From assembly GCA_949128115.1 (NCBI GenBank), contig OX421962.1, positions 11,483,262 through 11,547,261 of the forward strand: DNA of 64,000 nt, in the 5' to 3' direction. The position numbers were made by a program, and so were the translations under genes. The notes under the pieces are model-generated. The model saw only the letters and a program-made list of their open reading frames with translations, ran no database searches and had not been told where the DNA came from. Positions 40,850 through 53,170 of this stretch are shown here, piece after piece (position 1 is the stretch's first letter; the number at the start of each line of letters is the position of its first letter). The DNA comes from Anaspis maculata (lineage: Eukaryota > Arthropoda > Insecta > Coleoptera > Scraptiidae).

Positions 40850-42640
40850 GATTAGGATATCGTGGCACCACCTGCCACAGGCTCTGGCACTTCAAGACGT
40901 TCTGACGCTTGAGGAGAATGCTCTGGTACTTCGACAAGAGCATTCTCCTCAAGCGTCAGAACGTCGACGGCAAGAGGCGCCCTGGACAAGGCATCGGAAA
41001 CGATGTTCAAACTGCCCTTCCAATGGACAAAGGTGATGTTGTGCTGCTGCAGCTTCATAGCCCAGCGACCAAGCCTACCGCAGGGGTCCCTGAAACTATT
41101 CAGCCACAACAAAGCACTGTGGTCCGTCACAACCGTGAAATGTACGTCATCTATGTACGGCCGAAACTTCTCAACCGCGAATAGAACTGCGATCAGCTCG
41201 ATCTCTGACACCGTATATTTCCTTTTCAGAGCGGTGAGTGTTCGGGATGCATAGGCGACAACAGCCTCTCCACCATCGTCGGCACTTTGCGTGAGCACCG
41301 CTCTCACACCCACTCTTGATGCATCCCTCTGGACAAGGAATCTCCTAGTGAAATCAGACGCAGTCAATACAGGCGCCGACACAAGCGCATTTTTGATTTC
41401 CAAAAATGCCTTTCTGGTCCCTTCACTTGACGTCACCTTCTGTGATTTCTTGGTTAGGAGTGTGATTTGTGCCGATAGGTCCGCTAAGTTTCTCACAAAT
41501 CGCCTGTACCAACCACAGACTCCGAGGAATCTCTTTATCTTGGTGACCGTGTTCGGCATCGGGTACTCTGACATTGCCGCGATTTTATCGGGGTCCGTTC
41601 GTAAGCCCTGGCGGTCGACGATGAATCCCAGGTAGTTGAGGGAAGAACGACAGAATTCACACTTGTGAATATTGATCGTCAGTCCAGCCCCTCGCAGCTT
41701 GTCGCAAACTAGTTCCAGGACTCTGATGTGTTCCCCGAATGTCTTCGTCGCGATGATTACGTCATCTAGGTACGTGAGGACGAAAGGCTCCATTTTGGGT
41801 CCCCAACACCAGATCCGTTAGTTTCTGCTGCGTCTGGGCGGCATTACACAGGTCGAATGTCATGACGACCAACTCAAACAGCCCACGACCTTGGACCGCA
41901 AAGGCTGTTTCTTGCAACTGGATGGATTCAACGCAACCTGCCAGAACGCCGCTTTCAAGTCAATACTGGATAGATCCTGCGCTCCAGTCGGTTTGTTCAG
42001 GATATCGTCAACCCTTGGCAGTGAGTACGCGCACTTCTTGGTCACCGCGTTGAGCTTGCGTCCATCAAAGCAGAACCGAAGCTCACCGTCTGACTTCTGT
42101 ACCAACAGGACTGGGCTCGACCATGGAGACATCGATGGACAAATGACTTCAAGCTTAAGCATTTTGTCCAGTTCCTTATTCAGGAATTCCAGCCGGAAAG
42201 GCGACATGACGTGTGGTCTTTGCTTTATAGCCCCAGCGTCTCCTGTGTCCATCCTGTGTACCAACCTATTGGTACGTCCAAGTCTTGCTTCGTCGGTATG
42301 AGGTATTGACCTGAATTTTTCAACTACCTTATCCAGTGCACCCTGTCGTTCGTTCGCTGGACAACTCAGACTTACTTTTCACGGCCGTCACCGTACACAC
42401 TTTTTGTTCACAGTCCGTTTCGTACTTCAGTGTTTCTCGATGTTTACAATCATTCCCCAGGAACCATGACCGAGATTGGAAATCCAAATGAATTTTGAAG
42501 ATCTGACAGAAGTCTGTGCCAAGAATTACTTCGTGACAGACTGATGGTACCACCAGGGAACTCAAGTGAAAAAAATTGAAGATTCTGCGCGCGCATAGCT
42601 GGGAAAAACTACCTTCTTCTTGAAATAACAAGAAGAATAT
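40850..42640 (-). pseudogene. Ty3/Gypsy relic E: protease, RT and RNase H
   Basis: A different, more diverged Gypsy family. Minus-strand pieces: a protease region (ILGTDFC, 42631-42329), RT N-terminus (42264-41860: SPWSSPVLLVQKSDG, SLPRVDDILN, SIDLKAAFWQV) and palm plus RNase H (41793-40855: TYLDDVII, FLGVCGWYRRF, VTDHSALLWL, NIVSDALSRAP). The pieces are in different frames, so it is dead. Integrase and LTRs are missing. Confidence 0.85.
40897..40964. repeat. Perfect 28-bp hairpin
   Basis: Arms 40897-40924 and 40937-40964 are exact inverted copies around a 12-nt loop, within the coding end of relic E. Confidence 0.9.
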
Positions 42641-43197
42641 GAATTACTGATAAGATCAAGAAGAAGTGACAGTTCTTTGGAGACATTTTTTGCCAGAAAG
42701 CAGTTATAGACATGCAATTTTTGGCACTTGACCAAGTTCAGTCAAGTTTTGAACATTTCCAGGACTAGTACGGTAGCCTTTTTTCACTTTTTTCACGTGC
42801 CGATACTGGCTCATGCCACAATTGTCGAAATCATGTCATTATTGTCTGCAATAATGAGATAAAGTTGCTATTATCGCGGAACAAATGTTTTGGAATGCGT
42901 GTATACGTTTGATATAAGCTGAAGAATCCTCAATAAACAACGACCAAATCTGGAATGGACTACATGTTCAAAGAATCTTCGGCTCCGACGCCGAAGATGC
43001 TGGGATCAAATTTCGCTGCTGTTCGAAACATTTCAATGGATTTCTTACCGTATGTTATCGGTATTTGTCAACAAGTCGGCAACTAAACGACAAAAAACGC
43101 AATGTAGTTCGAACACGGGGCTCCTATGTCAAACCGAATCGAATCCTATGAAAAGAGGATTGTCTGATGGATGCCACAGTTATGCCAAGCAGCCCCA
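42641..43197. other. Gr-associated spacer, no gene
   Basis: Contains the ATACGTTTGATATAAGC block near 42850-42920 that also follows Gr genes 1 and 4. Nothing else recognised up to the start of the segmental duplication. Confidence 0.5.
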
Positions 43198-44345
43198 TAA
43201 TTCACTAAGGAACTCGTCCTTTTGTTTTTTCAAGCCTCATATTTACTCACGAATTCGTCTTGAGCGCTCCTTGCGGATTAGCCTCCTCAACAGATGCCTC
43301 GTCCATCCTGTAACCTTCGCCTTGCGGGATCCTCAAACAGACGACTTTGCACTTCGTCTTTTGATAGTACTCCACCAATGTATTGCGATAGCTTATATGA
43401 GGGCGTCCATATAAAGATTTTATTTGGATTATTGAGTCATCAATCGATAATGAACATTTTCCACGTTAGCGGGTCAAGGTGTAGAAATACTTTAATTGAA
43501 TTTTATCGAGTGAAATAAAGAACGTAGGTACATATATATTTTATTGCGTGTTTGTATTCCAATAATGCAATCACAATAAATGATTGATATACATAATGAA
43601 CATTTATCACATTGTGGGTGCTTGTTAGCTACAACAGGCATGTTATTGTTATGTCCTAATCAGAACAGCTATGTACTCATGATCTGTCATTTGTCATGAA
43701 CTCATGAAGTTATATAAATAGTACCTAACATGCGAGTATCAATTTGTTCTACTTGGTAAGAGGGGTAGTATTCACATGTAGGTATTTCTTTCTTGTAGGT
43801 ACACATTGGATGACGATAGGTCATATATTATATTATCGACAATGGAAACACTTGATATTATTTGTCGCTCTTGTGTTCGATATTCTGAGTAATTTTGGAG
43901 TAGATAACCATGCCTATTCTGTATCTCGTACCGAGTTCGTTAGGTGCATGCTATCTTTGTCTGTAGCTCTGAAGCCCCCATACCTCTCCCTCTCTGCCTA
44001 TCTACGTTAACAAATCGTTACGAGGATACAGAATAGCCATCAATCTCTTTCTATGAGCTTGGCTAGTCCTAGAAGTGAACCTCTATTCCATGCTGTTGTA
44101 AAAACTGAGAAGTAAAATCAATCAATGTCAGCTCACAATAAATTAGAAAAACAACGCAAGCGTCAAGTTCATCTGTTTCTAATTTATGTGCCTGCCAGTG
44201 TACTGTGAATTCAGTCCTCCAGTTACGTAGTTAGAGAGACGACTAATAGCGCGTGCTACAGCATTTTAACTGACAGCTCTACGTCAAAACGTGAAGGACT
44301 CTCTTGCTGTTGATATTACAACCAACCCAATCGACCACTTTCATC

Positions 44346-45515
44346 ATGAGTTACGAAGTATCAAGAAGTGACATCCGTTCCATGGCAATACCGTACTCAG
44401 CCACCAATTTCCTAGGATTCACTCCGCATTATCATTTTCAAACATCTACAATAAGACATCCTTTGAAACACAAAATACGGGTAATTGTTCAACAGATGGT
44501 ACTTCTCACCATCATCATCGACTTTGTGATGAGAAGGATGGAACAGTACATTGCGGACTACGTGGACATCTTTTTGTTCGTCTTTAACAGTGTATGTTAT
44601 CAACTAGTGATATCGACCATGGTACTCAGTTCTTTACGTCATCGATATTGGGAAAAACTTAACGAGAACTTCCAGTTGATAGACGCTATGTTGGGGAATA
44701 CCGGGAGAAAATTGAGCTTGTGGAAAAATCCTGCGGCTCATTCCATTTTGCTTAACGTGATCATGATCGTTGTATTCTCCATCCACATTTTGGCACTAGC
44801 TTTTGATGATAATGTGGAGCCTCTCCAGACCGTCTCTGCCTGGATTCACATTCTAATCGATTTTTCCGCTGCATTTTATTGTATGTACAGTTTGGTTTTG
44901 ATGCAATTCGTGATATGTAGCATTTTGCTGACACTGAGGCACAGATACTGTGGTGTTAAATTGCTTCTGAAAAAGATGGACGTTGAAAAAGTTGTCGCTC
45001 TGGTAGATTTGTTGGAAGAAACCGTAGCGGCTTTCAACTCGTTCTTCGGTTGGACAATTTTCTTTTTGTTTGTCCACAATTGCGCGGACATGTTGACTTG
45101 TTTACACTTCGTCATCTTTATTTTCAAAAGAAGTGGGATAACCTTCTTAGTAGCGACCTATTTCTTGGATACTATCATACCCTCGGTAAGTTGATAGTTT
45201 TATAATGGTTAACGTCAAGTTCTACACAGTTTACCGGGTGGTGTAATTAGATATGATTCTGGTTGTTTACAGATCATGACAATTTGTATGGTTCTGGCTT
45301 GCGATTCGCTCACAAAAGAGCTGAAGGGTATTGTGAAATTGGGGAAGAAAAGGCGAAACGGAGATAGAGAGATGACGAATTTGGTGTATTGTTGTAAAAA
45401 AGTGAAGATTACTGCCGCTCGATTGCTGGTGATCGACCGCGAAACGCTTTTGAAGCTCTTCTCAGTCACGACCACGTATTTGATTGTGATATTACAGCTG
45501 AAATCAAGTTCTTAA
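44346..45515 (+). CDS. Gustatory receptor gene 3 (two exons)
   Basis: Paralogue of Gr gene 2 with the same structure. Exon 1 is 44346-45185, the intron 45186-45272 (87 bp), exon 2 45273-45515; 360 aa ending in TTYLIVILQL. Differences from Gr2 concentrate in residues 47-112, the region of the first two membrane segments and the loop between them; from there to the stop only one residue differs. Open, with canonical splice sites, so presumably functional. Same family role as Gr gene 1. Confidence 0.87.
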
Positions 45516-46009
45516 TTCCGCATTCTAATTTTGTTTCTATCAAATAAAAGGAAAAGTGATGAGCTTTCAACTAATGAAAGGTATTTTTTCGAAACCATTC
45601 CAAGGTTATGAAGCTATGCTTCTGGCGTTCAAGAGCTCTTAGATGAAAGAATCCTCCATCAAATGGGTTCTACAAGTCTGCCAAGACTTTGGTCTCTGTT
45701 CAAATAGATATATCTTCTATGGACTTTCCTATAAGTTCTCAGGAAGCATCCACACTTAGATCTTAATCCTCACAGCTGAGAAGCTCCTCCTTAACCTAAC
45801 TTTCTCAAGAGCTAAAGAGCTCCTTCTAAGCTTCAAAGTGACCAAGTGAATTGCACGCAACGACTTGATGGTCTTCGAGCGCCAGCTATCTAGGAAGCGT
45901 CACAAAATTATTTGGTATCTAAACTTGAGAACTAACTTACTTCGACGGTGATCGGACAATTCTTCGCCGGACAATTCTTCGCCGGAAACTTTGGAGCTCT
46001 AATGAGGCC

Positions 46010-46323
46010 CAGTGTGAGTGTGATATTCAGAGCCCTATCTCCCCCCCTGAGTTTTTACGTAGCGTTTCAAGCCTTGCTGAGCCCCCTTGTCTCTACAAGT
46101 ATCGTTTGAGATCTTGATGAACACCCTTGGGTATCTTTAAATTTTCTGAAGATTTGCTTCGCCCTTACGCCATGGACGGTTCCTCAGAGCGCTATTAGGC
46201 ACCCTTGTCTTCATATCGCATTTGAAGCCCTGCTGAGGTTCTTTGTATCTTGCATTAGTTTACAAAGCTCTGTAGTTAGCTCCTGTGTGTCTTCTTGTGT
46301 TGGTCGAAATCCTAGTTGCCCCC
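46010..46323 (+). repeat. ~40-bp minisatellite (GAGCCC type)
   Basis: Counterpart of 23455-23777, interrupted at its right end by copy C; the repeat continues beyond the element at 51334. Confidence 0.7.
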
Positions 46324-46470
46324 TGTGGGATAACCTTATACCACACCCTGTATGTTTACCTGTTCCCTATAAAAGGAGACCCTTTCTTGTAATGAGCAGT
46401 TTAAATAAACATCTCATAGTATACACATGCGTCTTTACCTGCACCGCTTCACCTAAAATACTACATAACA
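46324..46470 (+). repeat. 5' LTR of copy C
   Basis: 147 bp, TGTGGGATAACC...CTACATAACA, with a TATAAAAGG box near 46370. Confidence 0.87.
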
Positions 46471-46608
46471 TGGCGCTGCGAATATTCGAACTATAGAACA
46501 TTAGAGGAAACTGTGACGTGGAATCGCCAAATAAATAAACAATCGGAGTGCAAATGATATTGTCAACAACATAGTGAATGTACATAGTGAAAAGTTGTAA
46601 AAACAATA

Positions 46609-47450
46609 ATGGCAAATTCAAGTGCGCTACCCCAATTAAATTTATCATCGGGAAATACTGTTGAACAATGGGAGCAGTGGCTCAGCAGATTCAAGATTCA
46701 CCTAACGGCAACGGGAGTGGACAAAAAGGCAGAAACAATTCAAATCGCCCAACTACTTCACTTTGCTGGACCAGAGCTGCAGAAATTCACCAAACTTTTC
46801 AATTCAACGAGGAAGAAAAAGACAAATTAGAACCTGTGATCGAAAAGTTCAACAGATACTCCAAGCCAAGAGAGAATTTATGCATTCTTCGTTATAAATT
46901 CTTCTAGTCGCACCAAGGAGAGCGGACCCTCGAGCAATTTGTCACTGATTTGAAGAAACAAGCCTCACCGTGCAAATTCGAAAACTTAAATGACGACTTG
47001 ATAGCATGCGTGCTAATCAGTGGTAGCAACAACTTCGAAATCCGTGGAAAATTACTACAGCAGGAAGAGTTGAAGCTTGAAGGAGCACTCAAAATATGCG
47101 CGATTCACGAACAAGCCAGGAAGCAGTCAAAGAAAATTGAAAAGGACAACAACCATCAATACCTGAGCGAAGACCCATCAGTTGGTGCCATGAATCATTC
47201 CATCAAATAAACAATGAACAGGCGTCCACATACTCGAGATCTGGAAATCGTTCTAGTAGCACTAGGAGACGGAGTAATTCAAACAGAAGACATCAGGTAT
47301 CAAGGTCAGACAATGTAATCAACAACTGTACTAGATGTGGATCGTCACATCAAATTAACAAGTGTCCAGCGTATTCAAAAACGTGTATGAAGTGTAAAAA
47401 AACAAATCATTCCGCCTCACGCCTGTGTAGGTCGTCAAGAAAAAATCAAA
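46609..47450 (+). pseudogene. Copy C gag with two zinc knuckles
   Basis: ATG at 46609 (MANSSALPQLNLSSG). Capsid-domain motifs (WEQWLSRFKIHLTATG, LEQFVTDLKKQAS, ICAIHEQARKQ) are spread over three frames because of two small frameshifts and a stop near 46906. Two CCHC knuckles (CTRCGSSHQINKC and CMKCKKTNHSASRLC) lie near 47330-47430. Confidence 0.8.
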
Positions 47451-48830
47451 TCAGTGCAGTTTGGAGTCATAATAACTCAAATGATACGACTGAATTCTAT
47501 GAAGGTAGTATAAATAGTCAGAAAATTGAGCATACTCAAATTAAAAATGTTAATGTGGGTGGTTGTTCCTGGATAACAAAGTTAGCAATTGAAAACAAAC
47601 AAATCAAATTCAAAATAGATAGCGGAGCTTCAGTGAATCTAATGCTTATAAATATGTACAAAAACGTTTTGAAATTGCCAATGAATGCATTGCAAACTTC
47701 TTAATTGAAAGAAACCTGATACACAGGAAATTGAATCACTGTAGTTGGAACATGTCAATTAATTTGTTCAATTGAAAATGAAGAAAATCTAATTGAATTC
47801 TATGTAGTTGAAAGCAATTCTGAACCTCTTTTAGGTTTACCAACGTGCATAAAGCTGAAACTCATCCAAAATACAGATACGTCGTGTATCAATGAAAATG
47901 AAGTTCAGGTGCATAATATTCGACATACAAAAGATACTGTCATGAAGAAATATGGAGATTTGTTTTCGGGAATAGGAGAAATAAATCCACCCCATCACCA
48001 GATCCAAACGCACAACCGATGATCACCCCAGTAAGAAAAGTACCATTTGCTTTACTTGACCCTCTCGAAAAAACGCTAAATAGTTTAGAAAAAAGTGAAG
48101 TAATAGAAAAAGCTGAAGGACCGGGTGATTGGATAAATCCATTGGCACTTGTTTCATCCAAACAAATCAATCAAGAGAGAACATAGCAGATTATCAACTT
48201 TTGAAGAAATAACAAGTCGTATGTCCGGAGCTGAAATTTTCAGTAAATTAGATGCAAATCAAGCGTTTCATCAAATACCGCTTGATGAAGAAAGTTGAAA
48301 TCTTTGCACATTCGGTACATTCTTTGGAAGGTACAAGTACGAAAATTCACCCTATCGTATTACTTGTTCGTCCGAAATATTCAATGAAAGGTTCAAAAGC
48401 ATTTTTAATTGCGATAATGTGGGAGTGTACGTCGATGACATTATTATTTGGGCAAAAGATCAAAAAGAACATGACGAAATTCTTGAAAAAGTATTAAATG
48501 CAGCCAGAAAGCATTAAGTCAAATTCAATCTAGCAAAATGCCAAATTGCGGGTAATGAATGTGAATTTATGGGACACATTATAAATGAGAAAGGAATAGA
48601 AATTGATACAAATCGAGTTGAATAAGTTGAATCGAAAAGAAATGCCCACACCAAAGTGTAAAAAAGACATTCAGCGTTTGATCGGTGTTGTGAATTATGT
48701 AAATAAATACATTCCAAACTATTCAATAGAAACACAGGCACTGAGAGATCTTTTGAAAAAAGATACACACTTCAGTTGTGAAGAACCTCAAATACAAGCT
48801 CTTGAGAAAAATTAGAAAAAATAACTCAAA
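47451..48830 (+). pseudogene. Copy C protease and reverse transcriptase
   Basis: Protease active site FKIDSGASVNLM near 47610-47645. RT pieces: RKVPFALLDPLEK near 48035, a small deletion near 48150 removing the segment that copy D still has, LDANQAFHQIPLDEE near 48250, VYVDDIIIW near 48427 (catalytic Asp pair) and GHIINEKGIE near 48575. Multiple stops. Confidence 0.8.
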
Positions 48831-50485
48831 GTCCTGTTTTACAAAAGTTTTTTAATCATAAGAAAAATATCACGGTGTCAGTAGATGCAAGTCAAAACGG
48901 CGTAGGTGCATGCCTACTACAAGAAAACAAACCAGTCTGCTATTCATCAAAATCATTCACAGAAACACAAAAATTATATTCCCAGATAGAAAAAGAAATG
49001 TTTGCAGTTTTATACGGGTTGCGAAATCTTCACGATTATGTTGTTGGGAGACAAGTCATAGTGGAAAGTGACCATAAACCACTTTTGGCCATAATTAAAA
49101 AACCAATCGATAAATGTCCGCCCAGACTACAACGTTTGCTGCTACAATTTCAAAAATACCAATTCACTTTAAATTACAGAAGAGGCAGCGAGTTGATAAT
49201 TGCAGACGCATTGTCGCGAGCCTATATGCCTGAAACGGACTCAAATGACAAAGAAAACATGTCAATAAATGAAAACGAACAAATATGCGTAATTATTTCA
49301 GGTTCAAATTTTACAGATGAATATCTCGAAAAAATAAAAATTGAAACTGAAAAAGATGAAGAATTGAAAATTCTTTCTCAAATTGTTACCAGGGGCTGGC
49401 CAAATAACAATAAACTAAACGAAAAAATTAAAATTCATACGAAGTACAAGAGCGAACTAACAATAAATAACGGTATCATTTATAAAGGGCAAGAATGCTT
49501 CACTTCAAGGTCATTGAGAAAAGAAATCCTGAGTAAAATACATTACAGCCACTTCGGTTAACAAAAGTGTGAAAATGAGCGAGGACAGTGTATTCTGGCC
49601 CACCATACGAAACGAATTAAGACAATTGATAGAATTGTGTCCGATGTGCCAAAAATACAACCCATTTCAAAGAAATGAACCGTTGCGTACCCATGACGTA
49701 CCTGCGATCCCTTGGTTCAAAGTAGGTACCGACATTTTCGAACTGTTTGGGGAACAATACCTAATCCTAGTAAACTACTATTCTAAGAAGTGAAGTGAAG
49801 AAACTTACCGGAAACGCAACAAGTAATAAAATTATCAGAATAATGAAAAGCATTTTTGCAAGGTTCGGCGTCCCATACATTCTGGTGAGTGACGGTGGTC
49901 CTCAGTATACTGCCATAAATTCCAAGAATTCCAGTTCTGAATGGGGTTTCAAACATTTAATCACCTCACCATATCATAGCCAGTCCAACGGCATGGCCGA
50001 GCGGCAGGTACAAAACGTGAAAAATATTTTCAAGACAGTCCTAGAAGATAACAAAGACCTAGATATGGCACTGTTACAATGGAGAAACACTCTCTATCTT
50101 TGAAAACACAACTCCATCCGGAGTACTAATGTCGAGGCGCACCAGAAATCCTTTGTTACCTCTTAACGTAAATAAATTTCAGACGCACATGATTAATACA
50201 ATGAAATATATAAAACATCTGAAGGAGGAAGAAAACTATGCAACGAATTATCATAATCAAAGAAACGGACTCAGACAAACCAAACCATTGGCAAATAATC
50301 AAAAAGTTTGGGTACAGTCTCGGGTACAGTTAAAACCAAATTCAAACTGGCAACCAGGAATAATCATCAACAGGCTAGGTGATCGTAGATATAAAATAGA
50401 AGTAGAAAGAAAAGGAAATTATGTACGAAACAGAAAATATCTCAGACCTACATCCAGTTCCACCAGCAAATTTAATCATTGTTAG
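48831..50485 (+). pseudogene. Copy C RNase H and integrase
   Basis: RNase H is open over 228 codons from 48875 (SVDASQNGVGACL, YSSKSFTETQKLY, ESDHKPLLAIIKK, IADALSRAY). Integrase is split into three frames: zinc region (CPMCQKYN), core (LVNYYSK, where copy A has the catalytic Asp but this copy has Asn; VSDGGPQY; GMAERQVQ) and the C-terminal KVWVQ segment. The Asp-to-Asn change and the frameshifts show decay. Confidence 0.83.
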
Positions 50486-50688
50486 CTAATTGAGACATTT
50501 TCTCTGATGGACTCTAGGTCAGTGCTGGTTGAATGACCAAGGAAAATGCATACAAGCTGTTATGGTCTAAACATTTTTCCATAATCTTTCGTGAAACTTG
50601 TGTTTTCTGTTGTCACTAAGCCAATATTCACCAGAAAAATTGTCTCAATTAGTGAACAATGATTAAATTCGCTGGTGGAACCGGCTAC
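50451..50688. mobile_element. 238-bp MITE with TA duplication
   Basis: Long inverted ends built on GTTCCACCAGC, TTTAATCATTGTT and AATTGAGACA, flanked by TA. Copy A has the uninterrupted ...GACCTAGAGAATC. Tc1/mariner-type, non-autonomous. Confidence 0.8.
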
Positions 50689-51181
50689 TAGAGAATCAAG
50701 TATATCCAATAAAAACCATTGTGAAATTCATTACCTTCCTAAACATGTTAGATTTGCTGACTTGAATACAACTAAAAATGATCAAAACCTAGCAACTTCA
50801 AATCCCATTGATAATTTAATAAATTCACGTAACAATAGCAAAAAGTCTAATAACACTGTTACAGAAAAACTATATGCTCCGGAAATTGAAGATCAAAATG
50901 ATTCCGTAGATACGGGAAACGAAATTCAAAATTTAACTGAGGATGACGACAGTGTGAAACAATTGATTGATGCATTCTCGAGATTGAAAAAACTATACAA
51001 AAAAGATAAGGAAACGAATGGAACTTCCAGCGGGAGAATTGTTAAACCGCCGAAGCGTTTAGATTTGTAAAAATGTGTAGTTATTTAGATCTTGAGTGTA
51101 ATAGGGTTATTATACATATCATATAAGTAATTTCAAAACATTGTTGAAAATCATGTTACCTAATTAATTGAAAGAAGGAGA
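50689..51181 (+). pseudogene. Copy C segment after integrase
   Basis: An open stretch (about 50675-51070) coding an acidic, Asn-rich polypeptide ending in an SSGRIVKPPKRLDL motif. It is conserved in copy A around 5880-6080, so it probably is the C-terminus of Pol. A purine-rich GAAGGAGA tract abuts the 3' LTR. Confidence 0.6.
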
Positions 51182-51333
51182 TGTGGGATAACTTTATACC
51201 ACACCCTGTATGTTTATCTGTTCCCTATAAAAGGAGACCCTTCGTTGTAATGAGCAGTTTAAATAAACATCTCATAGTATACACAACACATGTATCTTTA
51301 CCTACACCGCTTCACCTAAAATACTACATAACA
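51182..51333 (+). repeat. 3' LTR of copy C
   Basis: 152 bp, TGTGGGATAACT...CTACATAACA; about 5 bp longer than the 5' LTR because of an extra ACACA run, with a handful of substitutions. Confidence 0.87.
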
Positions 51334-51546
51334 AGCTCCTTGTGTCTTCAATTATCGTTTGCAGCCCAAGTGCCCCTCTTCTGATTTCTTTGATGTTTCT
51401 GGAACCTTATAAAACCTCCTTTGTAGCTTTTTAGGTTTCTCAGAGCCCTATGTAGCCCGTTGGTGTCTTCATGTTGCATTTGTACTCCTGCTGAGCCTAT
51501 TTCTACAATGTGTTAGTTGCCCAAGCTCTAATTAGCTCCTGTTAGT
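51334..51546 (+). repeat. ~40-bp minisatellite (GAGCCC type)
   Basis: Continues the array interrupted by copy C (AGCTCCTTGTGTCTTC start). Confidence 0.65.
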
Positions 51547-52246
51547 CTACACCTTTTCCAGTTGTAGTTCAGAAAGTATCAATTTTATTTCAGATTAGTC
51601 AAATGTATTTCAGAAACAGTCAATTGTATTTCAGATTGATAAATTGAATTTGAGAAAGCATCATTTGTATATCAGAAAGCGTGATTTGTATTTCAGAACA
51701 TGTCATTTGTAGTTCAGAAAATAATTTATATGTATAATTTATCAATCAATGCAGCTCCAAGATAATTGTAGCATTTCTCGTTCTTCAGTGCTGCGGAAGC
51801 CGGTCGTGCGATTAACACCCCCGCAGGCATCTGTTACACAGAAGATGTGCCGAATATCTGCAGTTCATCATACAAGAAGATCAAGAGTTCGAAGCTGTGG
51901 CTGCGCAAAAGTGCCCCAATTTGCAGGAGTCCGAATAAAATTGATACTTTCTCAACTACCTTCTACTAATCAGAGATGCAACTGATGTCTTCTGAACTAC
52001 AATTGACGCCTTCTGAACTTCAATTGACGCTTTCTGAAATACAATTGACATAATCTGATGTACAGTTCAAGTTTTCTGAACTACATTTGATAAATCTGAA
52101 ATACAATTGACGCCTTCTGAACTACAAGTGACTAATCCGAAATACAATTGACGCTTTCTGAACTACACTTGATAAATTCTGAAATTCAATTGACGATATC
52201 TGAAATACAATTGATATTTTCTGAACTACAACTGGAAAAGGTGTAG
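51547..52246. mobile_element. 700-bp foldback element of short repeats
   Basis: Perfect inverted ends CTACACCTTTTCCAGTTGTA. Each arm is a tandem array of ~25-bp units (TTGTATTTCAGAAAGCGTCA type) in opposite orientations, around a ~220-bp unique centre (about 51750-51965). Inserted in the GAGCCC minisatellite. Confidence 0.8.
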
Positions 52247-53070
52247 TCCATGTGTTTGTCAAAGTTTTACGGGGTGCCCTCTCGTGTCCCCAAGTGTCAT
52301 TTGGAGTCCCAGTGAGCCCCGCCAGGCCTTCGTCCGATTTTTAGAGGCCTCTCCTCTTTTGTGTCTAAATTGAAGCGTTTTAAGCCCAACTTAGCCCCCT
52401 TGAATCTACAAGTACCGTTTGGAGCCCTAATGAGCCCCCTTGTGTCCACAATTATCGTTTAGAGCCCCGGCGACCCTCTTCTTACCTTTCGAGATTTTTG
52501 GCATCTCAGAAAGCTCACTTGTGCCTTTCCAGGTTTCTCAGAGCCTTACCAGACCCCCCTGTGTCTTTATGTGTCATTTGCAGCCCTGTAGAGCCCCTTT
52601 TCAACTCGTATTTGTTTCGGAGCTCTAGTCAGCTCCTGTGTATCTTTATGTGTTGATCGGAGCCTTATAGACCCCTTGTGCCTTTGATTATCATTTGGAG
52701 CTCTAGTGAGCCCCGTCAGTCCTTCTTGCGATATTCACAACCCTATCGTCTCTTGGTCTACATTGTAGTGGCTTAGGCCCTGCTGAGCACCCTTGTGTCT
52801 TCTAATGTCGTTTGGAGCCCCATTGGGCCCCTCATGCTTTTTGTGCTATTCGAAGCCCTATCTAGCCTTGTCTCTACATTGTGGAAATTTGAGCCCTGCT
52901 GGCTCCCTTGTGTCTTGAAGTATCGTTGAAGGACCTAGTGAGCCCTGTCAGGTCTTGTGATATTCAGAGCCCTATCCTCCCTTGTGTCTACATTGTAGGA
53001 AGGATCCCAAGTCTTGCTGAGCCCCCTTGTGCCTTGAAGTGTCCCTTACAGCCCCAATAAGCCCGGTCAT
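52247..53070 (+). repeat. ~40-bp minisatellite (GAGCCC type), longest array
   Basis: About 20 diverged units; a run near 52390-52460 shows the 40-bp period most clearly (GAGCCC...TGAGCCCCCTTGTGTC...ATCGTTT). Confidence 0.75.
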
Positions 53071-53170
53071 GCACGGGCGCAATGCTTGCGAAGAATTGTC
53101 CGCGTGATTAATTGTCCGGCGAAAAATTATCCAGCGAAGAATTGTCCGCGAAGAATTGTCCGCGCGAAGT
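53071..53170 (+). repeat. Short GCGAAGAATTGTCC tandem repeat
   Basis: About six copies of a 14-17-bp unit. The complement (GGACAATTCTTCGC) appears twice near 45955 and once near 23425. Confidence 0.75.

Larger units (their letters stand above)
43198..46323 (+). repeat. Segmental duplication, right copy (holds Gr gene 3)
   Basis: Counterpart of 20849-23777. Differences are scattered substitutions and a few indels; the flank after Gr3 carries about 0.25 kb (around 45600-45950) only partly represented after Gr2. Confidence 0.85.
46324..51333 (+). mobile_element. Ty3/Gypsy copy C, most complete family member
   Basis: LTRs at 46324-46470 and 51182-51333, a primer-type TGGCGCTGCG right after the 5' LTR, then gag, zinc knuckles, protease, RT, RNase H and integrase in order. 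All contain stops or frameshifts. Only a MITE (50451-50688) interrupts it. No matching target-site duplication is visible. It sits inside the GAGCCC minisatellite. Confidence 0.9.

Noticed and set aside
46324..51333. Target-site duplication for Ty3 copy C
   Set aside because: Sequences just outside the two LTRs do not match, so I do not claim one; rearrangement in the surrounding minisatellite could explain this.
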